This document shows, piece after piece, positions 32,784 through 42,689 of a stretch of DNA of 64,000 nucleotides; the first letter of the stretch is position 1; each line of letters opens with the position of its first letter. The position numbers and the translations under genes are program-made. Below the pieces are notes generated by a model. The model did no database searches. It had not been told where the DNA came from and was given only the letters and a program-made list of their open reading frames with translations. This DNA comes from JAGNKE01 sp965230245 (GTDB taxonomy: Bacteria; Pseudomonadota; Alphaproteobacteria; Micavibrionales; Micavibrionaceae): NCBI GenBank assembly GCA_965230245.1, contig OZ246000.1, forward strand, positions 1,736,001 to 1,800,000, written 5' to 3'.

Positions 32784-35141
32784 ATGGGTTTTAAAAGAAC
32801 GTCCGAGGGTCGCGTTTTTTTCAAAAGTACAGACGAAGACACTGTTACGGAAGAAAAAGAGCCTTCTTCAAAACCTGCCAAAGCCGCTCCCGGCAATGAT
32901 CCCGTGCCTTCGAATTTCAAAACTGAACAGACACAGGTGCAAATCCTGCTGCTTCTGAAAACCCTGAACACGAAGCTGCAGGATTCACAAGAAGAGCGCC
33001 TTGAACTGAAAGAGGAACTAGCAAAATATCGCTCCGAGCTTAAAAAAATCGAGGACGCCGCCTCAAAGAGCGAAAAAACCTACATCGACCTCGAACAAAA
33101 AGTCGCCGCCAAACAGAACGAAACCTTCAAAAAGGCCTCCCGCGTCGAAGAGACGATGAAGGAAACCGTCAAGGAACTGGAAAAAGCCAGAAAGCTTGTT
33201 GAGTCTCTGGAGGGGAAGTCCGAGGACAACGATGAAACCCTCAAAACTCTCAAGGCTGAAATTACCAAGCGTAAAAAGCAGGAAGAGGAACTCCTAAAAC
33301 TGCACCAGAAGCTTGAGAAAACGCAGAAAGATCAGGCCGAAAAACTCACCGACGGAACCTCGGCCTATGTTGCACTGACAAAACGCGTCACCGATGCCGA
33401 AGCACGGCAGGAAGCACTCGATAACAAAATCGAGGAGGCCACCACCGAATTCCTTAAACTGGACCGCAAGATCAACAAAGCCATCGAAGACCGCTCGCGC
33501 TTGCTACGCAAAATGGAGCGTATGGAAGAAGCCATTCAGGACACCAAAGATGCCCTGAACGCTAAAGCCATGGTGCTCCTGACAAGTCAGGGACAATTCA
33601 GCGCCGTCGATTATCAGAAAATCGAGGACGGCACGATCCCGCCCGAGGCACTCCTGAACGCACCGCCGAAACAAGATGCGCCCGCAAACCAGTCGTGGTG
33701 GAACCGGCCATTCCAGCTACAGGCCGCGTCCATGCTAGCAATCATTATAATTGGCCTGATTTTGGGCTGGATGATCAGCGAAATAAGAAAACCGACTTAC
33801 GTTATTAGCCGGACATCCGATGCCGCGAGTGTTGTCCCGACAACTAACCGCACCGCGGCGCGTCAGGACGAACCGGAATCTTTATCTCTGGCGGAAGTCG
33901 AACTGTCCACAGCCTCAGAGGAGGCGTCGTCATCCACAAATTTTAACGTAACGCCGGAAGACGTTGAGATTGTATCACTGGAGCCTGAAATGACAGCGCC
34001 AACCGTAACTCCGACGCCTGTGGCGGAAGCTCCCAAAGATGTCACGCCTGAAGAAACGCCAACCGAGCCGATGACAAAAGATCAGATTGATCTGGATGAT
34101 GAAGAATCTCTTCTGGCAGCATTTGAATCCAATCCCGATGCGCTCGCTGAAAAACTGAACGAAATTGAACCTGCTAGCCTGACCGAAGGAGACGTATCCC
34201 AGCCGCAGACTGTTATAGATAATCAGACACCACAGCCTGAAAAGGCAGACTCCGCGCCTGTGGATTTGTCATTGCGTAACCGCATGGAGCCTGACCCGAA
34301 ACTGCCGCCGAATGAAAAGAAAATCGAAGATCAGGCCTACGCAGGTATCCCCGAAGCCCAGCACGATCTTGGTGCAATCTATGTTGCGGGCTACGGAAAA
34401 GTACCGCAGAATTTGGAGCGGGCGGTCTTCTGGTTTGGTGAAGCCTCTAAAAGCGGCATCGCCAATGCAAAGTACAATCTCGGCGTCCTCTATCATCAGG
34501 GGATGGGTGTCGGCAAAAATCTTGAAAAGGCGCTCGATCTTTACAAAGAAGCAGCTGACCTTGGTCACCCAGAAGCACAATACAACCTAGGCATTGCTTA
34601 CATCGGCGGCATCGGCTTTGAATATGACCCCGTGAAAGCAGCCGCCTATTTCAGGAACGCTGCCAACGAAGGCGTGATGGAAGCTGCCTATAACCTCGGC
34701 CTGATATACGAAAATGGCCTGCTGGGTGAGAACTCGAAACCTGAAGACGCACTCAAATGGTACAAACAAGCTGCCGATCAGGGCAGCCCCGAGGCCAAGG
34801 CCGCACTGGAACAACTCGCGCAATCACTGGGCATCACGATCAGCGAAGTCAACCGCATCGTAGATGCGATGGACGCAACCACACCTCAAACAAAAGCGTC
34901 ATCATCACCGCCACCAAGCCCGATGGTTAGCCAGCAAAACCTTGTATCTGCCATACAATACGAACTGATGAAACGCGGTCTTTACCCCGGCCCGGTCGAT
35001 GGCGCACTCGGCCCGCTAACGGCAGATGCGATCCGTACCTATCAGTCGGCGGCAAACTTTGAAACGGTAGACGGTAAACCGTCATCGGAATTGTTGAACT
35101 ATTTACGCCAATCCCGCGTGGAGCAAGGCTCCCGCGAATAA
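32784..35141 (+). CDS. PodJ-like polar protein: coiled coil, membrane helix, Sel1 repeats, peptidoglycan-binding domain
   Basis: A 785-residue single-pass protein. Residues 50-270 form long coiled coils (EERLELKEELAKYRSELKKIE onwards) in the cytoplasm. One membrane helix lies at about 313-333 (SMLAIIIIGLILGWMISEI). The periplasmic part has a Pro/Thr/Glu-rich linker to about 510, four Sel1-like repeats at about 515-685 (for example AKYNLGVLYHQGMGVGKNLEKALDLYKEAA), and a C-terminal PG_binding_1 domain at about 716-776 (YPGPVDGALGPLTADAIRTYQ). This order is that of Caulobacter PodJ, which marks the new pole and recruits other proteins. Length is shorter than PodJ. A GAAAGGAAA ribosome site precedes the ATG. 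Confidence 0.8.
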   Translation: MGFKRTSEGRVFFKSTDEDTVTEEKEPSSKPAKAAPGNDPVPSNFKTEQTQVQILLLLKTLNTKLQDSQEERLELKEELAKYRSELKKIEDAASKSEKTYIDLEQKVAAKQNETFKKASRVEETMKETVKELEKARKLVESLEGKSEDNDETLKTLKAEITKRKKQEEELLKLHQKLEKTQKDQAEKLTDGTSAYVALTKRVTDAEARQEALDNKIEEATTEFLKLDRKINKAIEDRSRLLRKMERMEEAIQDTKDALNAKAMVLLTSQGQFSAVDYQKIEDGTIPPEALLNAPPKQDAPANQSWWNRPFQLQAASMLAIIIIGLILGWMISEIRKPTYVISRTSDAASVVPTTNRTAARQDEPESLSLAEVELSTASEEASSSTNFNVTPEDVEIVSLEPEMTAPTVTPTPVAEAPKDVTPEETPTEPMTKDQIDLDDEESLLAAFESNPDALAEKLNEIEPASLTEGDVSQPQTVIDNQTPQPEKADSAPVDLSLRNRMEPDPKLPPNEKKIEDQAYAGIPEAQHDLGAIYVAGYGKVPQNLERAVFWFGEASKSGIANAKYNLGVLYHQGMGVGKNLEKALDLYKEAADLGHPEAQYNLGIAYIGGIGFEYDPVKAAAYFRNAANEGVMEAAYNLGLIYENGLLGENSKPEDALKWYKQAADQGSPEAKAALEQLAQSLGITISEVNRIVDAMDATTPQTKASSSPPPSPMVSQQNLVSAIQYELMKRGLYPGPVDGALGPLTADAIRTYQSAANFETVDGKPSSELLNYLRQSRVEQGSRE

Positions 35142-35165
35142 AAACGCTTGCCGGTATACAAACAT

Positions 35166-36074
35166 CTAGTAACGTTCGGGCCTGTTAAGCCAGCCGGACT
35201 GCACCCACCAATCTGGATTTTCCGACATAATATCTTCCTTGGCGCGCAAGGCATTTTCTTCGGTTTCAAAAATGCCGAAACACGTCGCGCCGGATCCTGA
35301 AAGTCGCGACAGCAAACTGCCCTCGACCGCATCCAGCGCATTCAAAACATTTCTGATTTCCGGCACAACCTCCAGCGCAGGATAGGTAAGATCATTTTTC
35401 TGCCTTTTCAAAAAAGCTGCAAAATCCAGAATATCTTCAAACTCGTCCGGCAGAGCCAGCGTATCCCTGAAAGAACTGTCATAATGACCGAAGACCTCTT
35501 GCGTAGAACAAGTCTTCATCGGGTTGACCAGAACAACTGGCGTTTCCGGCAAATCCTCTATCGGATCAATGATTTCACCGATACTGCGAATACGGGCAGG
35601 GCGGCAATGCAAACAAACGGGCACATCCGCACCCAAAGAAGTTAGAATGGCAGGCAGATATTTAGCATCTTGCGGTAAATTCCACCACTGTTGCAGCCCC
35701 CAGATAATTGACGCGGCATTAGATGATCCACCGCCGATCCCCGCCGCAACCGGCAGGTTTTTGGTCAGAGTCACTGTAAAATTCGGAGTTTTCTTTGCAG
35801 ATCGTGCCAACTCCCAAATCGCTTTAACCACAAGGTTCTTGGATTTCGGACTGCTGTCTTTTTCCTCATCGGAAAACGCACGCGCAAACGGGCCTTTAAC
35901 TTTAAAATGAAATTCGGAAGACGGTTCGATTTTGACCGTGTCTCCGATATCCGCAAACGTGATAAGGGAGTCGAGGGTATGATACCCGTTCTGCAACTTG
36001 CCGGTCACGTGCAAATACATATTGATCTTTGCGGGCGCAAAAATCGTGAAATGTTTTGTACGTATGTCCGACAT
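35166..36074 (-). CDS. ispE: 4-diphosphocytidyl-2-C-methyl-D-erythritol kinase
   Basis: A 302-residue GHMP kinase. APAKINMYLHVTGKLQNGYH is the N-terminal signature and PVAAGIGGGSSNAASI the ATP-binding glycine loop; RLSGSGATCFGIF is the third GHMP motif. It phosphorylates CDP-methylerythritol in the non-mevalonate isoprenoid pathway. It lies 11 bases downstream of the TPR lipoprotein gene, an arrangement seen in other alphaproteobacteria, and converges on the PodJ-like gene with a 24-base gap. Confidence 0.96.
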   Translation of the reverse strand: MSDIRTKHFTIFAPAKINMYLHVTGKLQNGYHTLDSLITFADIGDTVKIEPSSEFHFKVKGPFARAFSDEEKDSSPKSKNLVVKAIWELARSAKKTPNFTVTLTKNLPVAAGIGGGSSNAASIIWGLQQWWNLPQDAKYLPAILTSLGADVPVCLHCRPARIRSIGEIIDPIEDLPETPVVLVNPMKTCSTQEVFGHYDSSFRDTLALPDEFEDILDFAAFLKRQKNDLTYPALEVVPEIRNVLNALDAVEGSLLSRLSGSGATCFGIFETEENALRAKEDIMSENPDWWVQSGWLNRPERY

Positions 36075-36085
36075 GCTGGTTTAGC

Positions 36086-37861
36086 CTATTTTACTTTTTT
36101 GTCCTCTTCACTGTTCTGTGAATTCTGGCCCAATATCGCGGGGTCATCGATCAAGCCGTGCTCAAGCTTTTGCTCAACGGATTTGATAAAAGCCTCATCC
36201 TCCGAATGATTCTTCGCACGCTCCCACTGGAACTTGGCTTCCAGTTCTCGGCCGACTTGCCAGTACGCATCGCCAAGGTGGTCATTGATAACAGGATCGT
36301 AAGGCAACAGCTCCACGGCGCGTTCTAACTCCGGAACAGCCAGTTTGAATTTTCCCATGCGATAAAGAACCCAACCAAGCGAGTCCGTAATGTATCCATC
36401 GGAGGGCCTTAAGTTCACGGCCTTGCGGATCATCTGAAGTGACTGGTTCAAATTCATATTCCTATCTGCCCATGCATAACCAAGATAATTCAGGATATAC
36501 GGGTGGTTGGGCTGGTAATCGAGGGCGGCCTGCAAATCAATTTCCGCCTTGTCCCAATTCTCAGCACGCTCATAGGCCATACCGCGCAAGTAATGCAAGT
36601 GCCAGTAACTTTGCGGTATACCGTCTTCAAAAAAGCTCTCAGCCTTGCTGTAGGCTTCAATTGCCTGACCGAATTGGTCTTGCCGGCGGAAAATATCACC
36701 GATTTTGATTTGTGAGTCGATATCGCCTTTGCTTTCGACAAGATCCTCCAGAATCTTAAGGGCATTCTCGTGCTCGCCGGTTTCTTCGTAAGCATCGGCT
36801 ATGCTACGGCGGGCATCGACATAATACTTGTCACCCTCGGGAACGGATTCATAATAGGCAATCGCCTGATCATAATGACCGTGACGGGCGGCTATGTAGG
36901 CGGAAAGAATTTTGGAAACCGTCAGGTCGGGATTTAAGTGCAGAGACATCGCCGAAAAGACCCGCGCACTCTCATCACTGTATTCCTGATAAAGAATTTT
37001 CGCGATGTTATAAAACGCAAATGCCAACCCTTCACGCGGCTCCTTGACGGGTTTATAAATGTCCTTGCCTTGCCCGCCTTCAAGAAGGTCTATCTTCTCG
37101 AGAACCTCTGCGTCGCCCGGCCATTCTGATAAAACAACCTCATAAAGCTCTTTGGCCTTTTTCGGCATACCCACACTTGCATACAAATCGGCAATCTGCT
37201 CAAGCTCGGACGTCCCGATCCCTTCTGAATTTTCCAGCTTCACCAGAATCTTTTTCACCTGATCAGGCTGATCAAGATAATTTGCAATCAAGGCGGCGTG
37301 ATAAAGTTGCATCGAATTCTGATCAAGCCGCTGAACGATAAGCTTGCCTTGTCCGGCTTGCGCCCAGCCTTCAAGCAAAGGCTTGATAAACTTCGCCATA
37401 TTGTCGTCAGGAAGTTCGGCAATCAGTTTCGATGCCTCTTCCATTTTGTCTTTCTCGAACGCATTCATGATCAGAAAGATTTGCGCAACGCTATTATCGT
37501 CACTGGGGTCAAGAGACTTTACCTTTTTGGCAATATCTACGGCACGCTCGACATCGCCTGTTCCCATCGCCAAAATCATGGCACGTCGTAAAACGGGCAG
37601 ATCTTCAATCCCGTCCGTTAATAACTGGTCAAGAAAGTTACCTGCTTTTTCCCAATCGTGGTGTTGCTGTGCAAATCGCGCGGCAAGATAATGCCCTGCA
37701 TTCACAGACTCAATCGGTGCGGAAATGCGGCTGGAGCTTTTGGCTGTTGTCGTTTCGGCCTCAATGCGGGCGAGATATCTGTAATCTGATTGGTCGATGC
37801 CGTTAAATCCGGTGCAGGCGAGAATAGCGCAACCGGTAAGCAAAATGGAACTCATTTTCAT
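36086..37861 (-). CDS. TPR-repeat lipoprotein
   Basis: A 591-residue protein. The N-terminus MKMSSILLTGCAILACTGFNG carries a lipobox; cysteine 11 (LTGC) or 16 (ILAC) could be lipidated, and the short signal makes 16 the more workable. The rest is about twelve TPR-like helix pairs, the clearest being YILNYLGYAWADRNMNLNQSLQMIRKAVNLRPSDGYITDSLGWVLYRMGKFKLAVPELERAVEL in overlapping 34-residue units near residues 460-560. Such proteins beside ispE are common in this class; their role in envelope assembly is not settled. A plain outer-membrane scaffold is my inference. Confidence 0.85.
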   Translation of the reverse strand: MKMSSILLTGCAILACTGFNGIDQSDYRYLARIEAETTTAKSSSRISAPIESVNAGHYLAARFAQQHHDWEKAGNFLDQLLTDGIEDLPVLRRAMILAMGTGDVERAVDIAKKVKSLDPSDDNSVAQIFLIMNAFEKDKMEEASKLIAELPDDNMAKFIKPLLEGWAQAGQGKLIVQRLDQNSMQLYHAALIANYLDQPDQVKKILVKLENSEGIGTSELEQIADLYASVGMPKKAKELYEVVLSEWPGDAEVLEKIDLLEGGQGKDIYKPVKEPREGLAFAFYNIAKILYQEYSDESARVFSAMSLHLNPDLTVSKILSAYIAARHGHYDQAIAYYESVPEGDKYYVDARRSIADAYEETGEHENALKILEDLVESKGDIDSQIKIGDIFRRQDQFGQAIEAYSKAESFFEDGIPQSYWHLHYLRGMAYERAENWDKAEIDLQAALDYQPNHPYILNYLGYAWADRNMNLNQSLQMIRKAVNLRPSDGYITDSLGWVLYRMGKFKLAVPELERAVELLPYDPVINDHLGDAYWQVGRELEAKFQWERAKNHSEDEAFIKSVEQKLEHGLIDDPAILGQNSQNSEEDKKVK

Positions 37862-37975
37862 GCTTTCTGTTTATCCTCTGAATATCTATAGACTATCAAT
37901 TAACCAATATGTTTCACAAAACATTTTTAAAACATCCGCAAATTACGGCCTAAATGCTAAAAAATGGCTAATACC

Positions 37976-39625
37976 CTACATATTCGAGTAATTCGGCCCG
38001 TCACCGCCCTGCGGTACAACCCAATCAATATTCTGTGACGGGTCCTTGATGTCACACGTCTTGCAATGCACACAATTTTGGCTGTTAATCTGCATCTTTG
38101 ATTGTCCCATATCGTCCTTAACAATTTCATAAACCGCCGCAGGGCAATATCTTTGCGCCGGTTCATCATATTTGGGCAGATTGACATCAACGGGAACGGA
38201 CGGATCTTTCAGGACAAGATGCACGGGCTGGTCTTCGGCATGATTGGTATTCGAAAGCTGGACACTGGTCAGCTTATCAAACGTCAAAACCCCGTCAGGC
38301 TTGGGGTATTCGATCTTTTTTGCCTCTTTCGCAGGTTTTAACTGCGCATAATCAGCGTGATTTTTCAGCGTCCAAGGTGAAAACCCGCACGTGACCGTTT
38401 CCCAAACCGCATTCAGCAGACCGCCCCATAAGCCCTTATGGAAGCCCGGGCGGATATTGCGCACCGCTTTCAGCTCCTTCCAGAGCCATGTATCTTTAAG
38501 TCTTTCGGGATAATCCGTACATTCCGCGCCGTATCCCTCATGCGCCTTCAGAAGATCATAAAGGCTTTCCGCGGCCACCATGCCCGATTTCATCGCGGTA
38601 TGATTGCCCTTGATCTTCGGCACGTTCAGAAACCCCGCCGTATCCCCGATCAGGACGCCGCCCGCAAAACACAGCTTGGGCAAAGACTGGAAACCGCCCT
38701 CGACCAACGCCCGCGCACCGTAACCGACACGTTTTCCGCCCTCCAGAATAGGGCGGATCGCCGGATGAAGCTTCAAACGCTGCATCTCGTCATAAGGGGA
38801 AAGGTAAGGGTTTTGGTAATCCAGCCCGATTACAAAGCCGATCGACACCATATTATCCTCCATATGATACAGCCAGGATCCGCCATAGGTCTTGCTATCC
38901 ATAGGCCAGCCGATCGTATGCATCACATGTCCGGGTTTAGAATTTTCGGGCTTAATCTGCCAAAGCTCCTTAATCCCGATCCCGTAGGTCTGCGGGTCGC
39001 TGTCCTTACGCAAATCATAATGGGCAATCAAACGCTTGGTCAGCGAGCCGTGACAGCCCTCTGCAAACACAGTCTGCCGCGCATGAAGCTCGACACCCGG
39101 CTCAAAAGCTTCGCTTTTGCTGCCGTCTTCATGGATACCCATATCCCCTGTCGCAACACCGATCACGGCATTATTGTCATCAAACAGCACTTCCGCAGCC
39201 GCAAATCCGGGAAAAATCTCCACGCCAAGCTCTTCGGCCTGTTCTGCCAGCCATTTGCCGAGTTGACCAAGTGAAATAATGTAATTCCCCTTATTATGCA
39301 TTTGCGGAGGGGTAGGGAAGCCGTAGCTTTTATCTTTTGTCAGAAACAAAAACTGATCGCTCTTGGCTTCTGTCTTGAGCGGCGCTCCTTTGTCTTTCCA
39401 GTCGGGAATAAGCTCATTCAGCGCTTTTGTTTCGAAAACCGCACCTGATAAAAGATGCGCCCCGATCTCCGATCCTTTTTCAAGAAGACAGACCGATAAG
39501 TCTTCGCCCTTGTCCGCAGCAATCTGTTTGAGCCGTATCGCGCAGGATAAGCCTGACGGCCCGCCTCCGACAATAACGACATCATATTCCATGGCTTCAC
39601 GATCATTGCGGATTGGTTCTGGCAT
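37976..39625 (-). CDS. Electron transfer flavoprotein-ubiquinone oxidoreductase
   Basis: A 549-residue membrane-associated flavoprotein. FAD-binding VVIVGGGPSGLSCAIRL opens the protein; a ubiquinone-binding region follows; the C-terminus has the [4Fe-4S] cysteine cluster in NCVHCKTCDIKDPSQNIDW. It passes electrons from ETF to the quinone pool during fatty acid and amino acid oxidation. Full length. No etfAB genes are adjacent in this window. The start has an AAGGGTT ribosome site. Confidence 0.97.
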   Translation of the reverse strand: MPEPIRNDREAMEYDVVIVGGGPSGLSCAIRLKQIAADKGEDLSVCLLEKGSEIGAHLLSGAVFETKALNELIPDWKDKGAPLKTEAKSDQFLFLTKDKSYGFPTPPQMHNKGNYIISLGQLGKWLAEQAEELGVEIFPGFAAAEVLFDDNNAVIGVATGDMGIHEDGSKSEAFEPGVELHARQTVFAEGCHGSLTKRLIAHYDLRKDSDPQTYGIGIKELWQIKPENSKPGHVMHTIGWPMDSKTYGGSWLYHMEDNMVSIGFVIGLDYQNPYLSPYDEMQRLKLHPAIRPILEGGKRVGYGARALVEGGFQSLPKLCFAGGVLIGDTAGFLNVPKIKGNHTAMKSGMVAAESLYDLLKAHEGYGAECTDYPERLKDTWLWKELKAVRNIRPGFHKGLWGGLLNAVWETVTCGFSPWTLKNHADYAQLKPAKEAKKIEYPKPDGVLTFDKLTSVQLSNTNHAEDQPVHLVLKDPSVPVDVNLPKYDEPAQRYCPAAVYEIVKDDMGQSKMQINSQNCVHCKTCDIKDPSQNIDWVVPQGGDGPNYSNM

Positions 39626-39704
39626 ATAGACTTAACCCTTTCTTTTTGTTCATTCCTATTCTACCCTATTTTCACATCAAATTCTTACGAAAACGGGAAA
39701 AAAC

Positions 39705-40586
39705 GTGTCGGCGGACGTTTTGCAAAAAGCCCATGCATGGGCGCTTGAGTGGTATCTGGAGCAGGGGATAGACGAAATTCTCGGTGAAGAACCCGTCGAT
39801 CGCACAAAAATGCCGGAAAACCTGACTGCGGGGTTGGATATCACTCCGCAAGATGCGGGCGCGGCACACAAAAATAGCGCCAAGGGCTCCAGACAAGCCT
39901 CTGCGCCCGTTGCTGCAAGAGAACCCGCCTTCCTAGGCACCTCCGAAGCACGCAGCGAAGCCGTCAGACTGGCTGCAGAAGCCAAAAGCTTGGAAGATTT
40001 ACAGGATGCAATCCGCGATTTTGAAGGCATCGCGATCAAAAAAACCGCTACAAATCTTGTTTTTGCCGACGGAAACCCGAAATCAACTGTTATGCTCGTC
40101 GGCGAAGCCCCCGGCGCAGACGAGGACAGGCTCGGCAAGCCCTTTGTGGGTGTAAGCGGCCAGCTACTCGATAAAATGCTGGGCTGTATCGGGCTCTCAA
40201 GAGAGGAAGAAGACCCCGCCAAGGCAATATATATATCCAATATTCTGAATTGGCGTCCGCCGGGAAACCGTAACCCCAGCCCCGCCGAAATCGAGCTGAG
40301 TTTGCCGTTTATCGAGCGACACATACAGCTCATCAACCCTAAAATCTTGATTTTTTGTGGCGGCGTGGCAGCAAAAGCACTCCTCGCAAGCAACCTGAGC
40401 GTATCAAAACTGCGCAAATCTTGGCACGAATATGAAACGCTCACACCCGAACTAAAAGGGGTCAACGGCGATTCGCGAACCGCCATAGTCACTTACCACC
40501 CATCCTACCTTTTGCGCTCTCCGTCACAGAAAAAGTTATCCTGGTCGGATATGCTGGAAATTAAAAGCAAAATCAATAACTTGTGA
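39705..40586 (+). CDS. Uracil-DNA glycosylase, family 4-like
   Basis: A 293-residue protein with a GTG start. A 100-residue low-complexity N-terminal region precedes the glycosylase domain: MLVGEAPGADEDRLGKPFVG (motif A), ILNWRPPGNRNPS, and TYHPSYLLRSP (motif B with catalytic His). It removes uracil from DNA in base-excision repair. Family 4 enzymes bind a [4Fe-4S] cluster through four cysteines; here those positions read differently (WRPPGNR rather than CRPPGNR, and ELSLPF rather than ELCLPF) and no CxxC pair is seen, so the cluster may be absent. Divergent from ETF-QO with an 80-base gap. Confidence 0.85.
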   Translation: MSADVLQKAHAWALEWYLEQGIDEILGEEPVDRTKMPENLTAGLDITPQDAGAAHKNSAKGSRQASAPVAAREPAFLGTSEARSEAVRLAAEAKSLEDLQDAIRDFEGIAIKKTATNLVFADGNPKSTVMLVGEAPGADEDRLGKPFVGVSGQLLDKMLGCIGLSREEEDPAKAIYISNILNWRPPGNRNPSPAEIELSLPFIERHIQLINPKILIFCGGVAAKALLASNLSVSKLRKSWHEYETLTPELKGVNGDSRTAIVTYHPSYLLRSPSQKKLSWSDMLEIKSKINNL

Positions 40587-40643
40587 ATAGTTTTGAATAT
40601 AAAACTGGACAAGAAATCCAATATATATTAGAAACACGGCACT

Positions 40644-42689
40644 ATGCATATAAACGTACTGTGGATACAAAGCATCGGTGCTGCACTGATTGCTCTAATT
40701 GCTCTTAACGCCTTGATACCTGCGGAGGTTTCAAGCGTGGCGCGCGTCCATGAGACACAAATGCACATTTCGAAGGCGCACACCGTGTCAGTGAGTCAGG
40801 ATGAACCGAATATGCACCTCGCGGCGCTCACCGTACCTGTCCCGATGCGCAAGCCTACTATGAAGACAAACGAAAATACAAAAACGCTCCCGCACCCGTC
40901 CGAACAATTTATGACGCTGACACAAGTGAATTTCAGCGAAAAATTCATGGGATTTAAAACAGGACTGCAAAAACTCCTGCCGATCCCCGAAAGCAAGGCT
41001 GACAAAGATGAAAAACCTTTATCATCCGTCAATGCGGCGTTGTACCGCAAAATATTCCTGCTACAGGAGCAGGGCGACATGGAAAAGGCCGATGAATATA
41101 TCGCCAAACTTACGGATCAACGTTTGCGCGGGCATTACCTCTACCAACGATACATGCACCCGACGGCATACCGTTCCACTTATGAAGAACTGAAAGACTG
41201 GTACGTAAACTACGCCGATCATCCAAATGCCGATAAGGTCTATAAACTCGCGATGAGCCGCAAACCTGCAGGGGACGAGGGCATCCTGAACATGAAAAAG
41301 GTAAAGTACGAGCTGCCCGCCGTTCACGAACCGTCCATGTACATCCCGAAGCGCCACTTGCCGAAGATTAATCGCACATCTGCGCAATATAACGAAGTCC
41401 GCAGCCTGAGCCGTAAAATCCGCGCACTGGTGCGCTCCGGCTCGCCGACAAACGCATTGAACAAATTGAACGCATCCGAAGCATCCGCTTGGATGGACAA
41501 TGCCGAAAAAGACAAACTAAAAGCACAAATCGCACTTGGCTATATGTATGCAGGTAACCTGACAACGGCCAAAAAGATTTCTAGCGAAGCCTATGCGCGC
41601 TCCGGCAATAAAGTGCCCATCGCATCATGGGTTGCCGCTATGTCCTCTTGGATGAAAAAGGATTACGCCACCGCAGCAGCCTATTTTGAAAAAACGGGCA
41701 CTTCACCGTACGCTTCGGGCTGGCAGGCCTCCGCAGGGTCTTTCTGGGCGGCACGCGCGCACATGCGGGCCAAGAACGTAAAGCAGGTGAGCAAATGGCT
41801 GAAAAATGCCGCTGAACACAGCCGCACATTCTACGGCCTTCTGGCGCGCCGTTCGCTCGGACAGAATTTCGACTTTAACTGGGAAGAGGTGCCGTTCACC
41901 AACGCGGACGAGCGCCAATTACTGGCAACACCCGAAGGCAAGCGCGCTGCTGCTCTGATCGCAATCGGTCAATACAGACTGGCCGAAGAGGAATTGCTGC
42001 ACTTCGATTTCGCAAGCAACCCCGAAATGCGCCGCATCGTTCTCGGCTACGCCAGTCATTACGGCCTGCCGAACTTAAGCGTTCGTTTGGCAAGCATGTT
42101 GAACACCCCCGAAGGCAAGCATTACGACACCGCACTTTATCCCGTCATTCCGTGGGAGCCGAAGGATGGCTATAAGCTCGACCCCGCACTTGTACACGCA
42201 GTCGTGCGTCAGGAATCACGTTTCAATCCTGCGGCGGAAAGCTACAGCGGTGCGAAGGGGCTGATGCAGATCATGCCCATTACCGCACGACATGTTTTAA
42301 AGGATGATCCCGAAAACCGTTATGACCGCTACAGCAATCCTGACGAAAACCTCTCCATCGGTCAGGACTACGTTCAGGAACTCATGCGCGGCCGCCACGT
42401 AAAAGGCGACATCGCCTCCATGCTCGTGGCCTACAATGCCGGCCCGGGAAATCTGGCAAAATGGAAACGCAAATTCGGCAACGTTGACGATCCGATCCTG
42501 TTCATCGAAATGATCCCCGTCCATGAAACCCGGACCTACGTGAAGCGCGTGCTGTCCAATTACTGGATTTACCGTCTGCGCGGCGGCCAATCCGTCCCGA
42601 CGCTCGAGGCACTCTCCACGGGAAAACTCCCGCAATACGCGCATATTATGGGTGAAGGCACAGCCTACCGCGTCGCTGCTAATCAGTGA
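40644..42689 (+). CDS. Soluble lytic murein transglycosylase (Slt70-like)
   Basis: A 681-residue periplasmic enzyme. An N-terminal membrane segment (about 8-27) acts as a signal or anchor, then a Pro/Lys-rich stretch and a helical superhelix (about 125-500), and a C-terminal SLT domain with catalytic Glu524 in VVRQESRFNPAAESYSGAKGLMQIMP. It cleaves peptidoglycan to anhydro-muropeptides. Its last eleven bases overlap the end of the convergent hydrolase gene. It starts 57 bases after the glycosylase gene. Confidence 0.95.
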   Translation: MHINVLWIQSIGAALIALIALNALIPAEVSSVARVHETQMHISKAHTVSVSQDEPNMHLAALTVPVPMRKPTMKTNENTKTLPHPSEQFMTLTQVNFSEKFMGFKTGLQKLLPIPESKADKDEKPLSSVNAALYRKIFLLQEQGDMEKADEYIAKLTDQRLRGHYLYQRYMHPTAYRSTYEELKDWYVNYADHPNADKVYKLAMSRKPAGDEGILNMKKVKYELPAVHEPSMYIPKRHLPKINRTSAQYNEVRSLSRKIRALVRSGSPTNALNKLNASEASAWMDNAEKDKLKAQIALGYMYAGNLTTAKKISSEAYARSGNKVPIASWVAAMSSWMKKDYATAAAYFEKTGTSPYASGWQASAGSFWAARAHMRAKNVKQVSKWLKNAAEHSRTFYGLLARRSLGQNFDFNWEEVPFTNADERQLLATPEGKRAAALIAIGQYRLAEEELLHFDFASNPEMRRIVLGYASHYGLPNLSVRLASMLNTPEGKHYDTALYPVIPWEPKDGYKLDPALVHAVVRQESRFNPAAESYSGAKGLMQIMPITARHVLKDDPENRYDRYSNPDENLSIGQDYVQELMRGRHVKGDIASMLVAYNAGPGNLAKWKRKFGNVDDPILFIEMIPVHETRTYVKRVLSNYWIYRLRGGQSVPTLEALSTGKLPQYAHIMGEGTAYRVAANQ

